From the NCBI RefSeq assembly GCF_016901135.1, contig NZ_JAFEVL010000025.1:1-64000 (forward strand): DNA of 64,000 nucleotides. Direction: 5' to 3'. Position numbers and translations under genes: made by a program. The notes beneath the pieces were generated by a model. It saw only the letters and a program-made list of their open reading frames with translations, had not been told where the DNA came from and made no database searches. Shown in pieces: positions 17,184 through 25,393 of the stretch (positions are counted from its first letter, which is position 1; every line of letters begins with the position of its first letter). This DNA comes from Martinezella lusitana (GTDB lineage: Bacteria > Pseudomonadota > Alphaproteobacteria > Rhizobiales > Rhizobiaceae).

Positions 17184-19276
17184 GCGTCTCGCTGCCAACA
17201 GAGGCTTTGAACAACGGTGCCAATGCCCGTGTGCCAGCCATATTCGGCCGTTCGGTCGGTCGGGCACGTGGGATGGTCGTTGCTATCGTTGTGTTCTTCG
17301 GCCTCATGCTGCTGCAGGCGGCGATCAGTCCGGGGCAGATCAGCTATTTCGACGTTTCCTTCCTGATCAGCGGTGCCACGCCGTTGGCACTCGCAGCCTT
17401 TGGTCAGACACTCGTCATTCTCTCGGGCGGCTTTGATCTGTCGGCAGGCGCAGTCATTTCGCTTGTCAACGCCGTTCTCGCCGCCAATATGAACCCAGCC
17501 GATGCGGAGGCTTCGGTCCTTTTGTGGACGCTCGTCGGCATCGCTACAGGTATGGCTGTCGGGGCGTTCAATGGATTGTTCATCGCGATCTTTCGCTTGC
17601 AGCCCATTGTCGTGACGCTCTCCACAATGTTCATCATTCAGGGTACCACGCTTCTGGTGCTGGATCAGCCTGGTGGTTTCGTGTCGCCGTCGCTTGGCAC
17701 CTTTTACATGGGAGATGCGATCCCTGGGTTCGTACCTTCGGCACTGCTGCTGCTCGCCGCTTTGGTCCTGGGTTGGGGCTGGCTCAAAAGAACACCCTAT
17801 GGCGTCGCACTGTATGCCGTCGGCAGCGATCGGGCATCGGCTGCGGCACTCGGCGTGCGGGTGCCGTTGGTTCGGTTCGTGACTTACGTTCTTGCCGGCG
17901 GGCTCTATGGAATGGCGGGCGTCTTCGTCAGCGCACAGACCGGTTCCGGTGATCCGACCGTCGGCAATCCGCTGCTGTTGTCGATCTTTGCAGCCGTAGT
18001 CATTGGCGGGACGCGGCTTGGGGGAGGCAAGGGCGGCCCGGTCGGCACGATCTTCGGCGCTCTGGTGCTGATGATCATTGTCAATATCCTGCTTGCACTC
18101 AACGTCTCGGCCTATTTCTCCACCATCGCGGAGGGTATCGTCCTCATCTGCGCCGTCCTTCTCTCCTCTGTGTCACGCCATTCTGTGTTCACCGAACAGC
18201 TTAAAAGTGCTGCGGCAACGATTGCGGCGTGGCGCGCAGGAAAGCTCGTTTCGCAAAGGGACCAGACCGACCGACGGCTGGCATTCGTCGCCCGGAGCGG
18301 CGTAAGCGTGAGCGCGCGTGGTCCGCAACCTGGCTTCCTGCGAAAACACGCCGAAACGCTCCGTTACGCACTTCCGGCTTATGCGTGCCTTGTGTTGGTC
18401 CTGATCGCCACGCAGCTCGTGCTGGGCAGCGTCTTCGGGAACTGGAACTATTGGAATTCCCTGCTCGTGCTTTCCACTTTCCTGGCGATCCTGGCACTGG
18501 GCCAAGGCTCCGTGATCCTGACGGGCGGACTTGATCTATCGGTTCCATGGATGATCGGTCTTTCAGGCGTCATGCTCGCAGGCGTCGTGCAAGGCTCCGA
18601 CGCAGCGCTCATCTACGCCGTACCGATAGTACTCGTAATGGCGGCACTATTCGGTTTTCTCAATGGGTTCGGCGTCGTCGTTCTCGGTCTTTCGCCCATT
18701 CTCGTGACGCTCGCCATGAACGGAATTCTGCAGGGTGTCGCCTTGCTCTATTCGAATGGAACGCCTTCCGGCTTTGCATCTTCGGGCTTGCGCTGGTTCA
18801 TGACCGGCCATCTGCTCGGTGTGAGCCCGGTTATTTATGCGCTGATTTTGTTCATTGCCGGTGGCGTTCTTCTATTGGGTAGGACCACTTTTGGGCGCTG
18901 CGTCTACGCCTTGGGTAACAGTGTCGATGCGGCGCGACTATCTGGTGTCCGCACGGGTGGCGTAACTATCCTTGTCTACATGCTCTCGGCAGTTTGCGCC
19001 GGTGTGGTCGGCGTGCTCCTCACGGGTTTCTCGGGCCAGGCAAGCCTCGGCATGGGAGACGACTATCTCCTTCCCTCCATTGCGGTCGTCGTCGTCGGCG
19101 GCGCGTTGATCACCGGCGGCAGAGGCCACTATCTCGGTATGGTTGGCGGCGCGCTGCTGCTCACCGCGCTCCAGACCCTGCTTGCCGGTACATCACTGCC
19201 CTACGCCTTCAGGGCCATCATCTTCGGCTGCGTCGTCCTGGCCGCCGTCGTCGCTCTTCGCGAAAGGAACAACTAA
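17180..19276 (+). CDS. Double-length CUT2 sugar ABC permease (two RbsC-like halves)
   Basis: 698 residues built from two BPD_transp_2 domains joined by a polar linker around residues 350-390. The motifs SGGFDLSAGAVISL (first half) and TGGLDLSVPWMIGL (second half) mark each repeat, and GGGKGGPVGTIFGALVL and GGRGHYLGMVGGALLL are their matching late blocks. It supplies both channel halves for the ATPase at 15630. It is a paralogue of the fused permease at 11479-13419 on the other side of the GntR gene. The SDR gene follows directly. Confidence 0.93.
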   Translation: MSVSLPTEALNNGANARVPAIFGRSVGRARGMVVAIVVFFGLMLLQAAISPGQISYFDVSFLISGATPLALAAFGQTLVILSGGFDLSAGAVISLVNAVLAANMNPADAEASVLLWTLVGIATGMAVGAFNGLFIAIFRLQPIVVTLSTMFIIQGTTLLVLDQPGGFVSPSLGTFYMGDAIPGFVPSALLLLAALVLGWGWLKRTPYGVALYAVGSDRASAAALGVRVPLVRFVTYVLAGGLYGMAGVFVSAQTGSGDPTVGNPLLLSIFAAVVIGGTRLGGGKGGPVGTIFGALVLMIIVNILLALNVSAYFSTIAEGIVLICAVLLSSVSRHSVFTEQLKSAAATIAAWRAGKLVSQRDQTDRRLAFVARSGVSVSARGPQPGFLRKHAETLRYALPAYACLVLVLIATQLVLGSVFGNWNYWNSLLVLSTFLAILALGQGSVILTGGLDLSVPWMIGLSGVMLAGVVQGSDAALIYAVPIVLVMAALFGFLNGFGVVVLGLSPILVTLAMNGILQGVALLYSNGTPSGFASSGLRWFMTGHLLGVSPVIYALILFIAGGVLLLGRTTFGRCVYALGNSVDAARLSGVRTGGVTILVYMLSAVCAGVVGVLLTGFSGQASLGMGDDYLLPSIAVVVVGGALITGGRGHYLGMVGGALLLTALQTLLAGTSLPYAFRAIIFGCVVLAAVVALRERNN

Positions 19277-19277
19277 C

Positions 19278-20072
19278 ATGACCACTCAGCAGACCTCCCT
19301 TCTCTCCGGCCTAAAAGGTCAGCGTGTCGCTATTTCGGCAGGTGCGGGCGGCATTGGGCTTGCGATCTCCAAACTGCTCTATGCCCATGGCTCCCGCGTC
19401 GCCTTGTTCGACGTCTCCGACAGCGCACTCGACGCAGCGCGGCGCGATATGCCTGATGCCCTCGTAACCAAGGCCGACGTTTCGAGCGACGAGGAAGTGG
19501 AAGCGTTCTTCGTCGCAATTGGTGAGTCCTTTGGCGGCCTGGACGCATTGATCAACAATGCTGGCATCGCCGGGCCGACGGGCGGAGTGGAGCACATCTT
19601 TCCATCTGATTGGCGTCGTTGCGTCGAGATCGGCCTCACCGGTCAGTTCCTCTGCACACACTTCGCCGTGCCGCGGATCAAAGCGGCGGGCGGGGGCGCG
19701 ATCGTCAACATGTCGTCGGCTGCCGGACGGCACGGCTACGCCTACCGCACACCATACTCGGCCGCCAAATTCGGCGTTATAGGTTTTACTCAAAGCCTTG
19801 CCAAGGAACTGGGACCTCACAACATCCGCGTCAATGCCATTCTCCCCGGCATCGTTGCGGGAGCCAGAATGGAAGGCGTCATCAGGGATCGCGCCGCGGA
19901 GGTCGGGATTGGCTATGACGAGATGGAAAGGCGCTATCTCGAGCGCATTTCGATGCGCCGAATGGTGACCCCGGAAGACGTGGCCGAAACGGTGGCGTTT
20001 CTTCTTTCCAATGCGGGGCGCAACATTTCCGGGCAATCGATCGGTGTCGATGGGAACGTGGAAACATTGTGA
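19278..20072 (+). CDS. Short-chain dehydrogenase/reductase (sugar dehydrogenase candidate)
   Basis: 264 residues from the ATG at 19278 (AAAGGA upstream); the longer open frame lies inside the permease gene. The classical SDR nucleotide motif is SAGAGGIGLA (20-29), LINNAGIAGP follows, and the catalytic Tyr160 and Lys164 are in PYSAAKF. The closing GQSIGVDGNVETL is typical of NAD-dependent sugar or hydroxyacid dehydrogenases. In this cluster it could oxidise C1 of an imported sugar to a lactone, or C3 of the aldonate; the neighbouring 3-hydroxyacid dehydrogenase makes the first more likely. It overlaps the next gene by a few bases. Confidence 0.9.
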   Translation: MTTQQTSLLSGLKGQRVAISAGAGGIGLAISKLLYAHGSRVALFDVSDSALDAARRDMPDALVTKADVSSDEEVEAFFVAIGESFGGLDALINNAGIAGPTGGVEHIFPSDWRRCVEIGLTGQFLCTHFAVPRIKAAGGGAIVNMSSAAGRHGYAYRTPYSAAKFGVIGFTQSLAKELGPHNIRVNAILPGIVAGARMEGVIRDRAAEVGIGYDEMERRYLERISMRRMVTPEDVAETVAFLLSNAGRNISGQSIGVDGNVETL

Positions 20073-21034
20073 TGGCGATCGATGCAGAACATAGGGTCGC
20101 CGTCGTCGGGGTCGGCTTGATCGGGCGAGCTTGGGCGATCGCTTTTGCGCGGGCTGGATGCCAAGTTCGCCTGTGGGATCCGGATGCCGAGGGCAACGCC
20201 AGAGCCAAAGATTTCATCACGACCGTTCTCGAGGATCTGGCACAGAACGATTTTCTCAATGGCAGGACGCCAGCCGACGTGCTCGCTCTGATCACGGCCT
20301 GCGCCACACTTGAAGAAGCTTTGGACGGTAGCGGCTGGGTGCAGGAATGCGCCCCCGAGAAAATTACCGAAAAGCGAGCGTTGTTTGCACGCCTCGACCA
20401 ACTGGCCGATCCCGACACCATCCTCGCAAGCTCCAGTTCGGCGCTTCTGCCATCGGCGATTTCCGAGGGGCTGAAAGGCAAACACCGTTGCCTGGTCGTG
20501 CATCCGATCAATCCTCCTTATCTCATTCCCGCCGCGGAAGTCGTACCAGCCTCCTGGACGTCACCGGAGATCATGAAGAAGGCCGAGGCATTCCTCATTG
20601 GCATCGGTCAGGTTCCGATCATGATGAAAAAGGAAGTCGACGGCTTCATTATGAACCGCCTGCAGGCTGCCCTTCTTGAGGAGGCGTTTCGCCTTGTCGC
20701 CAACGGCTACGCATCTGCCGAGGATGTCGACCGTGGCATAGCAGATGGGCTAGCCCTCCGCTGGTCGTTCATCGGGCCGTTCGAGACCATCGATCTCAAT
20801 GCGCCTGGCGGTATCAAGGACTATGTCGAGCGCTATCAGGCCATGTATAGCGGTCTGTTCGAGCAGATGCGCGAGCGCGTCGAATGGGACGGACCCGTCC
20901 TAAAAGACGTTCTGGAATCTCGCCGACGCGTTCTTCCCGAAAGCGATCTGGCCGAGCGCCAGGTCTGGCGCGACCGTCGCCTTATGCGACTACGCACCCA
21001 CAAATCCAAAGTCGACCAAGAGCTGTCACGTTAA
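20072..21034 (+). CDS. 3-hydroxyacid dehydrogenase (3-HCDH / lambda-crystallin / carnitine-DH type)
   Basis: 320 residues. A Rossmann motif VAVVGVGLIGRAWA (9-22) is followed by 3-HCDH blocks, including SSSALLPSAI, the catalytic-His segment HPINPPYLIP, and KEVDGFIMNRLQAALLEEAFRLVANGYAS. This length and the ending are those of single-domain L-gulonate 3-dehydrogenase and carnitine-dehydrogenase relatives, which oxidise a free 3-hydroxy acid to the 3-keto acid with NAD. That product is just what the BKACE encoded 14 bp downstream would cleave. Either the GTG at 20069 or the ATG at 20072 could be the start; I chose the ATG. Confidence 0.9.
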   Translation: MAIDAEHRVAVVGVGLIGRAWAIAFARAGCQVRLWDPDAEGNARAKDFITTVLEDLAQNDFLNGRTPADVLALITACATLEEALDGSGWVQECAPEKITEKRALFARLDQLADPDTILASSSSALLPSAISEGLKGKHRCLVVHPINPPYLIPAAEVVPASWTSPEIMKKAEAFLIGIGQVPIMMKKEVDGFIMNRLQAALLEEAFRLVANGYASAEDVDRGIADGLALRWSFIGPFETIDLNAPGGIKDYVERYQAMYSGLFEQMRERVEWDGPVLKDVLESRRRVLPESDLAERQVWRDRRLMRLRTHKSKVDQELSR

Positions 21035-21048
21035 AAGGAATAGCCTTC

Positions 21049-21981
21049 ATGGCAACGAACGGAAAAGTCATCATCACCTGCGCGGTCACCGGCGCGATCC
21101 ATACGCCGACCATGACCCCGTATCTGCCAATCACGCCGGACGAGATCACGGCGGCGGCACTGGGGGCTGCCGAAGCCGGTGCGTCTATCCTGCATCTGCA
21201 TGCCCGCGATCCGGAAAACGGCAAGCCGGACCAGACGCCGGAAGGCTTTGCCAAGTTCCTATCCCGCATCAAGCAGAACACCAATGCCGTGCTCAACATC
21301 ACCACCGGCGGCAGCCCGTTCATGAAGGTGGAGGAGCGCGTACGACCGGCCGCACAGTTCAAGCCGGAAGTCGCCTCCCTGAACATGGGGTCGATGAATT
21401 TCGGACTGTTTCACCTCGCCGACCGCTACAAGACATGGAAGTTCGATTGGGAGAAGCCCCAACTGGAGGCATCCCGGGACCTTGTGTTCCGCAACTCGTT
21501 CAAGGACATCGAGTACATTCTCGAAACCTGCTACGACAATGGCACCCGTTTCGAGTTCGAGTGCTACGATACCTCCCACCTTTACAATCTGGCGCATTTT
21601 GCCGATCGCGGGTTGGTTAAAGCGCCGTTCTTCGTGCAGTCCGTCTTTGGGCTGCTGGGGGGAACCGGGACACATCCCGAAGATGTCCAGCATATGAAAC
21701 GGACCGCAGACAGGTTGTTTGGCGCCGATTACCGCTGGTCCGTGCTCGGCGCCGGCTCCAGTCAATTGCGCATTGCCGCCCAGGCTGCGGCCCTTGGTGG
21801 CAATGTGCGCGTCGGGATCGAAGACAGCATCTGGGCCGGCAAAGGCAAACTTGCAGAAACGAATGCTGAGCAGGTCACCATGGTGCGCAAAATCATCGAA
21901 GGCATGGGGCTCACTGTCGCAACGCCGGACGAGGCCCGGGAAATCCTGTCCTTGAAAGGCGGTTGCGAGGTCAATTTCTGA
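21049..21981 (+). CDS. Beta-keto acid cleavage enzyme (BKACE, DUF849), copy 2
   Basis: 310 residues from the ATG at 21049 (AAAAGGA upstream). The zinc ligands His49 and His51 are in LHLHARDPENG, and the canonical NVRVGIEDSIW motif carries the catalytic Arg/Glu/Asp. It uses acetyl-CoA to split a beta-keto acid into acetoacetate and a CoA ester. It differs clearly from copy 1 (7512), which has ENN at the second site. Gene order (3-hydroxyacid dehydrogenase, BKACE, lactonase, then glycerate kinase) matches the known oxidative deoxyribonate route, where the substrate is 2-deoxy-3-ketoribonate. The family is secure; the substrate is inferred. Confidence 0.92.
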   Translation: MATNGKVIITCAVTGAIHTPTMTPYLPITPDEITAAALGAAEAGASILHLHARDPENGKPDQTPEGFAKFLSRIKQNTNAVLNITTGGSPFMKVEERVRPAAQFKPEVASLNMGSMNFGLFHLADRYKTWKFDWEKPQLEASRDLVFRNSFKDIEYILETCYDNGTRFEFECYDTSHLYNLAHFADRGLVKAPFFVQSVFGLLGGTGTHPEDVQHMKRTADRLFGADYRWSVLGAGSSQLRIAAQAAALGGNVRVGIEDSIWAGKGKLAETNAEQVTMVRKIIEGMGLTVATPDEAREILSLKGGCEVNF

Positions 21982-22005
21982 TAGCTGCGCCATGCGCTCA
22001 TTCAG

Positions 22006-22033
22006 GCTGGTGGCAAGGAGGGTTGCCACCAGC
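22006..22033 (+). other. Strong intercistronic hairpin between BKACE 2 and lactonase genes
   Basis: GCTGGTGGCAA and TTGCCACCAGC form a perfect 11-bp stem with the loop GGAGGG, 24 bp after the BKACE stop and 29 bp before the lactonase ATG. No T-run follows. The loop displays a Shine-Dalgarno-like GGAGG. It may be a processing or attenuation element. Confidence 0.65.
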
Positions 22034-22062
22034 GCAACGGAATTGCCGGATGGGAGGAAACC

Positions 22063-22941
22063 ATGAAAATTGAGGTCGTTGTTGATGTTAAGACGACGCT
22101 CGGCGAAGGACCGCTTTGGGATGCGGAGCAGGAGCGCCTCTACTGGATCGACAGTTTTGACGGGCGGGTCTTTCGCGCGACGATGGATGGACGCGAACTG
22201 CGCGCATGGGATGTGCCGCAGAAGATCGGATCGATGGCGATCCGCAAGGATGGTGCCGGCGCGGTCGTCTCTCTCCAGCGCGGCTTCCATACGCTCGATT
22301 TCAAGTCCGGCGACGTCGCATTGATCCATGACCCCGAGCCGGATCTGCGCGCCAATCGTTTGAACGACGGCAAAGTCGACCGCCGCGGCCGGTTTATCGC
22401 GGGTTCGATGGATACGAACGAAGAGGGACCGAACGGGGCCCTCTATCGCCTCGACCCAGACTTCAGCGTTACAAAAATCGACAGTGGCATTATCTGCTCG
22501 AATGGACCCTGCTTCAGTCCGGACGACCGGACCTTCTATTTCACAGACACATGGTCGGGCGAGATATGGGCCTATGATTACGACATAGAGACGGGAGCAG
22601 TCGCCAACCGTCGAACCTTTGCCAAGGTTGACACCTCGAAGGGAGGGGCAGCCGACGGGTCCACGGTTGATGCCGAAGGATACCTTTGGAATGCACTTGT
22701 CTATGATGGCCGTCTCATTCGATATGCGCCTGACGGCTCCGTCGACCGCGTGATTGAAATGCCGGTCAAGAAGATCACAAGTGCGATGTTCGGAGGGCCC
22801 AATCTCGACATTCTGTACGTCACGTCGATGGCAAAGCCGCCTCTTCCACGCTTTCCCGGCGATGGCCAGCTGCGCGGCAGTCTTTTTGCAATCCACGGAT
22901 TGGGCGTGACCGGCATCGCTGAGCCTAGGTTTGGGAGTTGA
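22063..22941 (+). CDS. SMP-30/gluconolactonase-family sugar lactonase
   Basis: 292 residues forming the six-bladed beta-propeller of SMP-30/SGL proteins. The metal-binding residues are visible as Glu15 in TLGEGPLWD, the Asn in ICSNGPCFSPD and the Asp in GGAADGSTVDAEGYLWNA. These enzymes hydrolyse aldonolactones (gluconolactone, arabinonolactone, deoxyribonolactone) to the free acid. A GGGAGGAAACC ribosome region precedes the ATG. In this cluster it would open the lactone made by the sugar dehydrogenase (19278) before 3-oxidation and BKACE cleavage. Confidence 0.92.
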   Translation: MKIEVVVDVKTTLGEGPLWDAEQERLYWIDSFDGRVFRATMDGRELRAWDVPQKIGSMAIRKDGAGAVVSLQRGFHTLDFKSGDVALIHDPEPDLRANRLNDGKVDRRGRFIAGSMDTNEEGPNGALYRLDPDFSVTKIDSGIICSNGPCFSPDDRTFYFTDTWSGEIWAYDYDIETGAVANRRTFAKVDTSKGGAADGSTVDAEGYLWNALVYDGRLIRYAPDGSVDRVIEMPVKKITSAMFGGPNLDILYVTSMAKPPLPRFPGDGQLRGSLFAIHGLGVTGIAEPRFGS

Positions 22942-23031
22942 GCCACCGGCAGTTATTGGCGACCACGATGGTCGAAATTGGGCGGGCCGAAGCCCGGTGA
23001 CAACTACAAAGACTGTTAGGCGAGGGGTCAA

Positions 23032-25338
23032 ATGAGGACGCAGTGGACACGTTTCAATAGCGGGAAAACCTTAAATCTTCTGACGGGCGTCAGGGGACGC
23101 CTGATCGGGTCATTCGCCATCGTGACGCTCCTCACTGTTGCCGGAAGTTTCCTGAGTTTCCTTGCTTTTCAAAATGTCGACGCTGGTTTTCACGAGCTGC
23201 AAACGCAGAGTCTGCCTCAACTTGATCATTCCCTCGCGCTGGCCCGGTTCGCCAACGAGATCACAGCGCGGGTTCCGGTCATCGCCTCTGCTGATGATAG
23301 TGTCGCTCTCGGTGGAAAGGACGCTATAAGTTCCGAGCAGAAGGCCGTGCTCGATCGGACGTTGCAGGCTTTGATCGACAGCGGCATCGAACCGTCAACA
23401 ATCGATACGATTCGGAAAAGTTTTGAGGATCTGGAATCGAACACACAGAATCTCCTGCGATTGAAAAATATCCAGTTCGACCTTCGTGGAGAGCGAACCC
23501 GAATGATTGGCGATGCCCGTGCAGCGTATGCCTCTGCAACGGGCTCCATGGGCCCCATTGCAGAATCCGCTGCCTCTGATCTGGAGTTTCTGCTTCAATC
23601 GATGTCTTCTGCAGATCTTTCGGTGCCGTTCGACCGATCGGCAACCATGAATTCGGACCAGAAATTTGTTCAGATCAAGAACAGCTGGCAGATGTTTTCT
23701 GAAGCCAACAGCATTATCGCGCTGTACGCCGAAATCTCAAATACGCGGACCCCGACGGAAACAAAGCTGATGGCTGGCCGGTTCAAAACGGCGGCCCAAA
23801 ATATCGAGACCGCCATTGAAATCCTTCCGCCTGAACTGCAGATGGAGGACATCCGATCTGCTGTAGCGCGGCTTCTTGCGCCCGGGCGGGCGGACCGAAA
23901 CATTTTCTCGATCCGAAATGAAGAGATTAGCCTTACAGCGGATTTAAACAATACGCTGCTGGCGAACCAAGATAGGATCATCGCGCTGTCCAGCCAGATT
24001 GTGAGCCTTGTAAAAGCGGCTCAATCGTCATCGGCATTGCGGATATCCACATCCGGCGAGACCGTCACCAAGACCCGCTTTTACCTTGCCCTGCTCGCCG
24101 TCTTCAGCGTTGCCCTCTCCATCGCTATCGCTTGGGGCTACGTCGGCAATAGCCTTTTGCGCCGCCTGTCGTCTATTCATCGAGCCATCTCCGCCTTGGC
24201 CGAAGGCGACCTTAATTACCAACTGCCCGCAAAGGAAAGCCGCCGGAACGATGAATTGGGAGGAATAGCCAAGTCTGTTTCGATCTTTCGTCAGAACGCG
24301 GGGGCCAAACTTCAAGTCGAGCGAGACGCCGCCGACCAGAGACGATTGGCCGAGGAGGAAAGAGAGCGAAATGCTCGGCAGACGGCGGACGCGGCGCGTG
24401 AACTCGCATTCGTGCTCGACCGGATCGGGACCAGTCTCGCGCAATTGGCAAACGGGAACTTGCACTGTGAGATCGATACCAGTTTTCCGGAGGAATATCA
24501 GAAGCTGAAGCTCGATTTCAACAATGCGGTCGGTTCCCTCAACGAGACGATCGAGCTTATCGTTTCCAGCACCAAAAACATTCGCAGCGGCAGCTCCGAT
24601 ATCCGTACCGCAGCCGCCGAACTTTCCGCTCGCACCGAAACTCAAGCGGCCAGCCTTGAGGAAACGGCTGCAGCGCTGAACGAGATCACCTCCAATCTTC
24701 AGCGGACAGCGGAGGGCGCCGCCAAGGCCAAGAAAATCGTTGAACAGGCAACGATAGACGCCAGGCAGAGCAGTGTCGTTGTCAATGGCTCGTTGGAAGC
24801 AATGTCGCAGATCGAGGCTTCATCGGAGAAGATCTCGCAGATCATCGGGATCATAGACGACATCGCCTTTCAAACGAACCTCCTGGCATTGAATGCAGGG
24901 GTAGAGGCGTCAAGAGCCGGCGATGCGGGACGGGGATTTGCGGTGGTCGCCCAAGAGGTCCGAACGCTCGCTCAAAGCTCGGCCGATGCTGCCAAGGAGA
25001 TCAAGAGCCTCATTATGACGTCGAGCGCTCAAGTCAGCGATGGCGTGAAGATGGTCGGTGAAACGGGGCTCGTCCTAAAGCGCATTGCCAGCGAGGTAGC
25101 GGACATCAGCGATGTTGTCACTGGTATCGCCGAGAGCGCGCAAGAACAGGCTGTCGGACTGCGGGAGGTGAGCCAGGCGATGAACAGCCTCGATCAGATG
25201 ACGCAGCAAAATGCGGCCATTGCCGAACGTTCGACCATGGCAAGCCGGCAACTAGCCGATGAAGCCGAGGAATTGGGACAATTGACCGGAAAGTTCTCCG
25301 TCCAGGGGAGCAAAAAGCCGTTTGTCATTGCATCGTGA
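23032..25338 (+). CDS. Methyl-accepting chemotaxis protein (HBM-like helical sensor)
   Basis: 768 residues. A first membrane segment near 26-48 (GSFAIVTLLTVAGSFLSFLAF) is followed by about 300 periplasmic residues that look all-helical, resembling the helical bimodular (HBM) sensor rather than Cache. A second membrane segment lies near 347-368, then HAMP (RRLSSIHRAISALAEGDLNY) and the signalling tip [20 protein letters not shown]. Unlike the receptor at 8583, it ends in PFVIAS without a CheR/CheB pentapeptide. It is embedded in the catabolic run, so it probably detects the substrate or an organic-acid product. Confidence 0.92.
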   Translation: MRTQWTRFNSGKTLNLLTGVRGRLIGSFAIVTLLTVAGSFLSFLAFQNVDAGFHELQTQSLPQLDHSLALARFANEITARVPVIASADDSVALGGKDAISSEQKAVLDRTLQALIDSGIEPSTIDTIRKSFEDLESNTQNLLRLKNIQFDLRGERTRMIGDARAAYASATGSMGPIAESAASDLEFLLQSMSSADLSVPFDRSATMNSDQKFVQIKNSWQMFSEANSIIALYAEISNTRTPTETKLMAGRFKTAAQNIETAIEILPPELQMEDIRSAVARLLAPGRADRNIFSIRNEEISLTADLNNTLLANQDRIIALSSQIVSLVKAAQSSSALRISTSGETVTKTRFYLALLAVFSVALSIAIAWGYVGNSLLRRLSSIHRAISALAEGDLNYQLPAKESRRNDELGGIAKSVSIFRQNAGAKLQVERDAADQRRLAEEERERNARQTADAARELAFVLDRIGTSLAQLANGNLHCEIDTSFPEEYQKLKLDFNNAVGSLNETIELIVSSTKNIRSGSSDIRTAAAELSARTETQAASLEETAAALNEITSNLQRTAEGAAKAKKIVEQATIDARQSSVVVNGSLEAMSQIEASSEKISQIIGIIDDIAFQTNLLALNAGVEASRAGDAGRGFAVVAQEVRTLAQSSADAAKEIKSLIMTSSAQVSDGVKMVGETGLVLKRIASEVADISDVVTGIAESAQEQAVGLREVSQAMNSLDQMTQQNAAIAERSTMASRQLADEAEELGQLTGKFSVQGSKKPFVIAS

Positions 25339-25393
25339 TAACGAGGAGAAGGCGGGTTCGACCACTCCGCAGAGCTGAAAAGAAAAACAAATC

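Noticed and set aside
21259..23031. 590-codon open frame on the minus strand
   Set aside because: It lies wholly opposite the BKACE 2 and SMP-30 lactonase genes, whose motifs and ribosome sites are clear; its product has no recognisable domain and reflects high-GC antisense openness.
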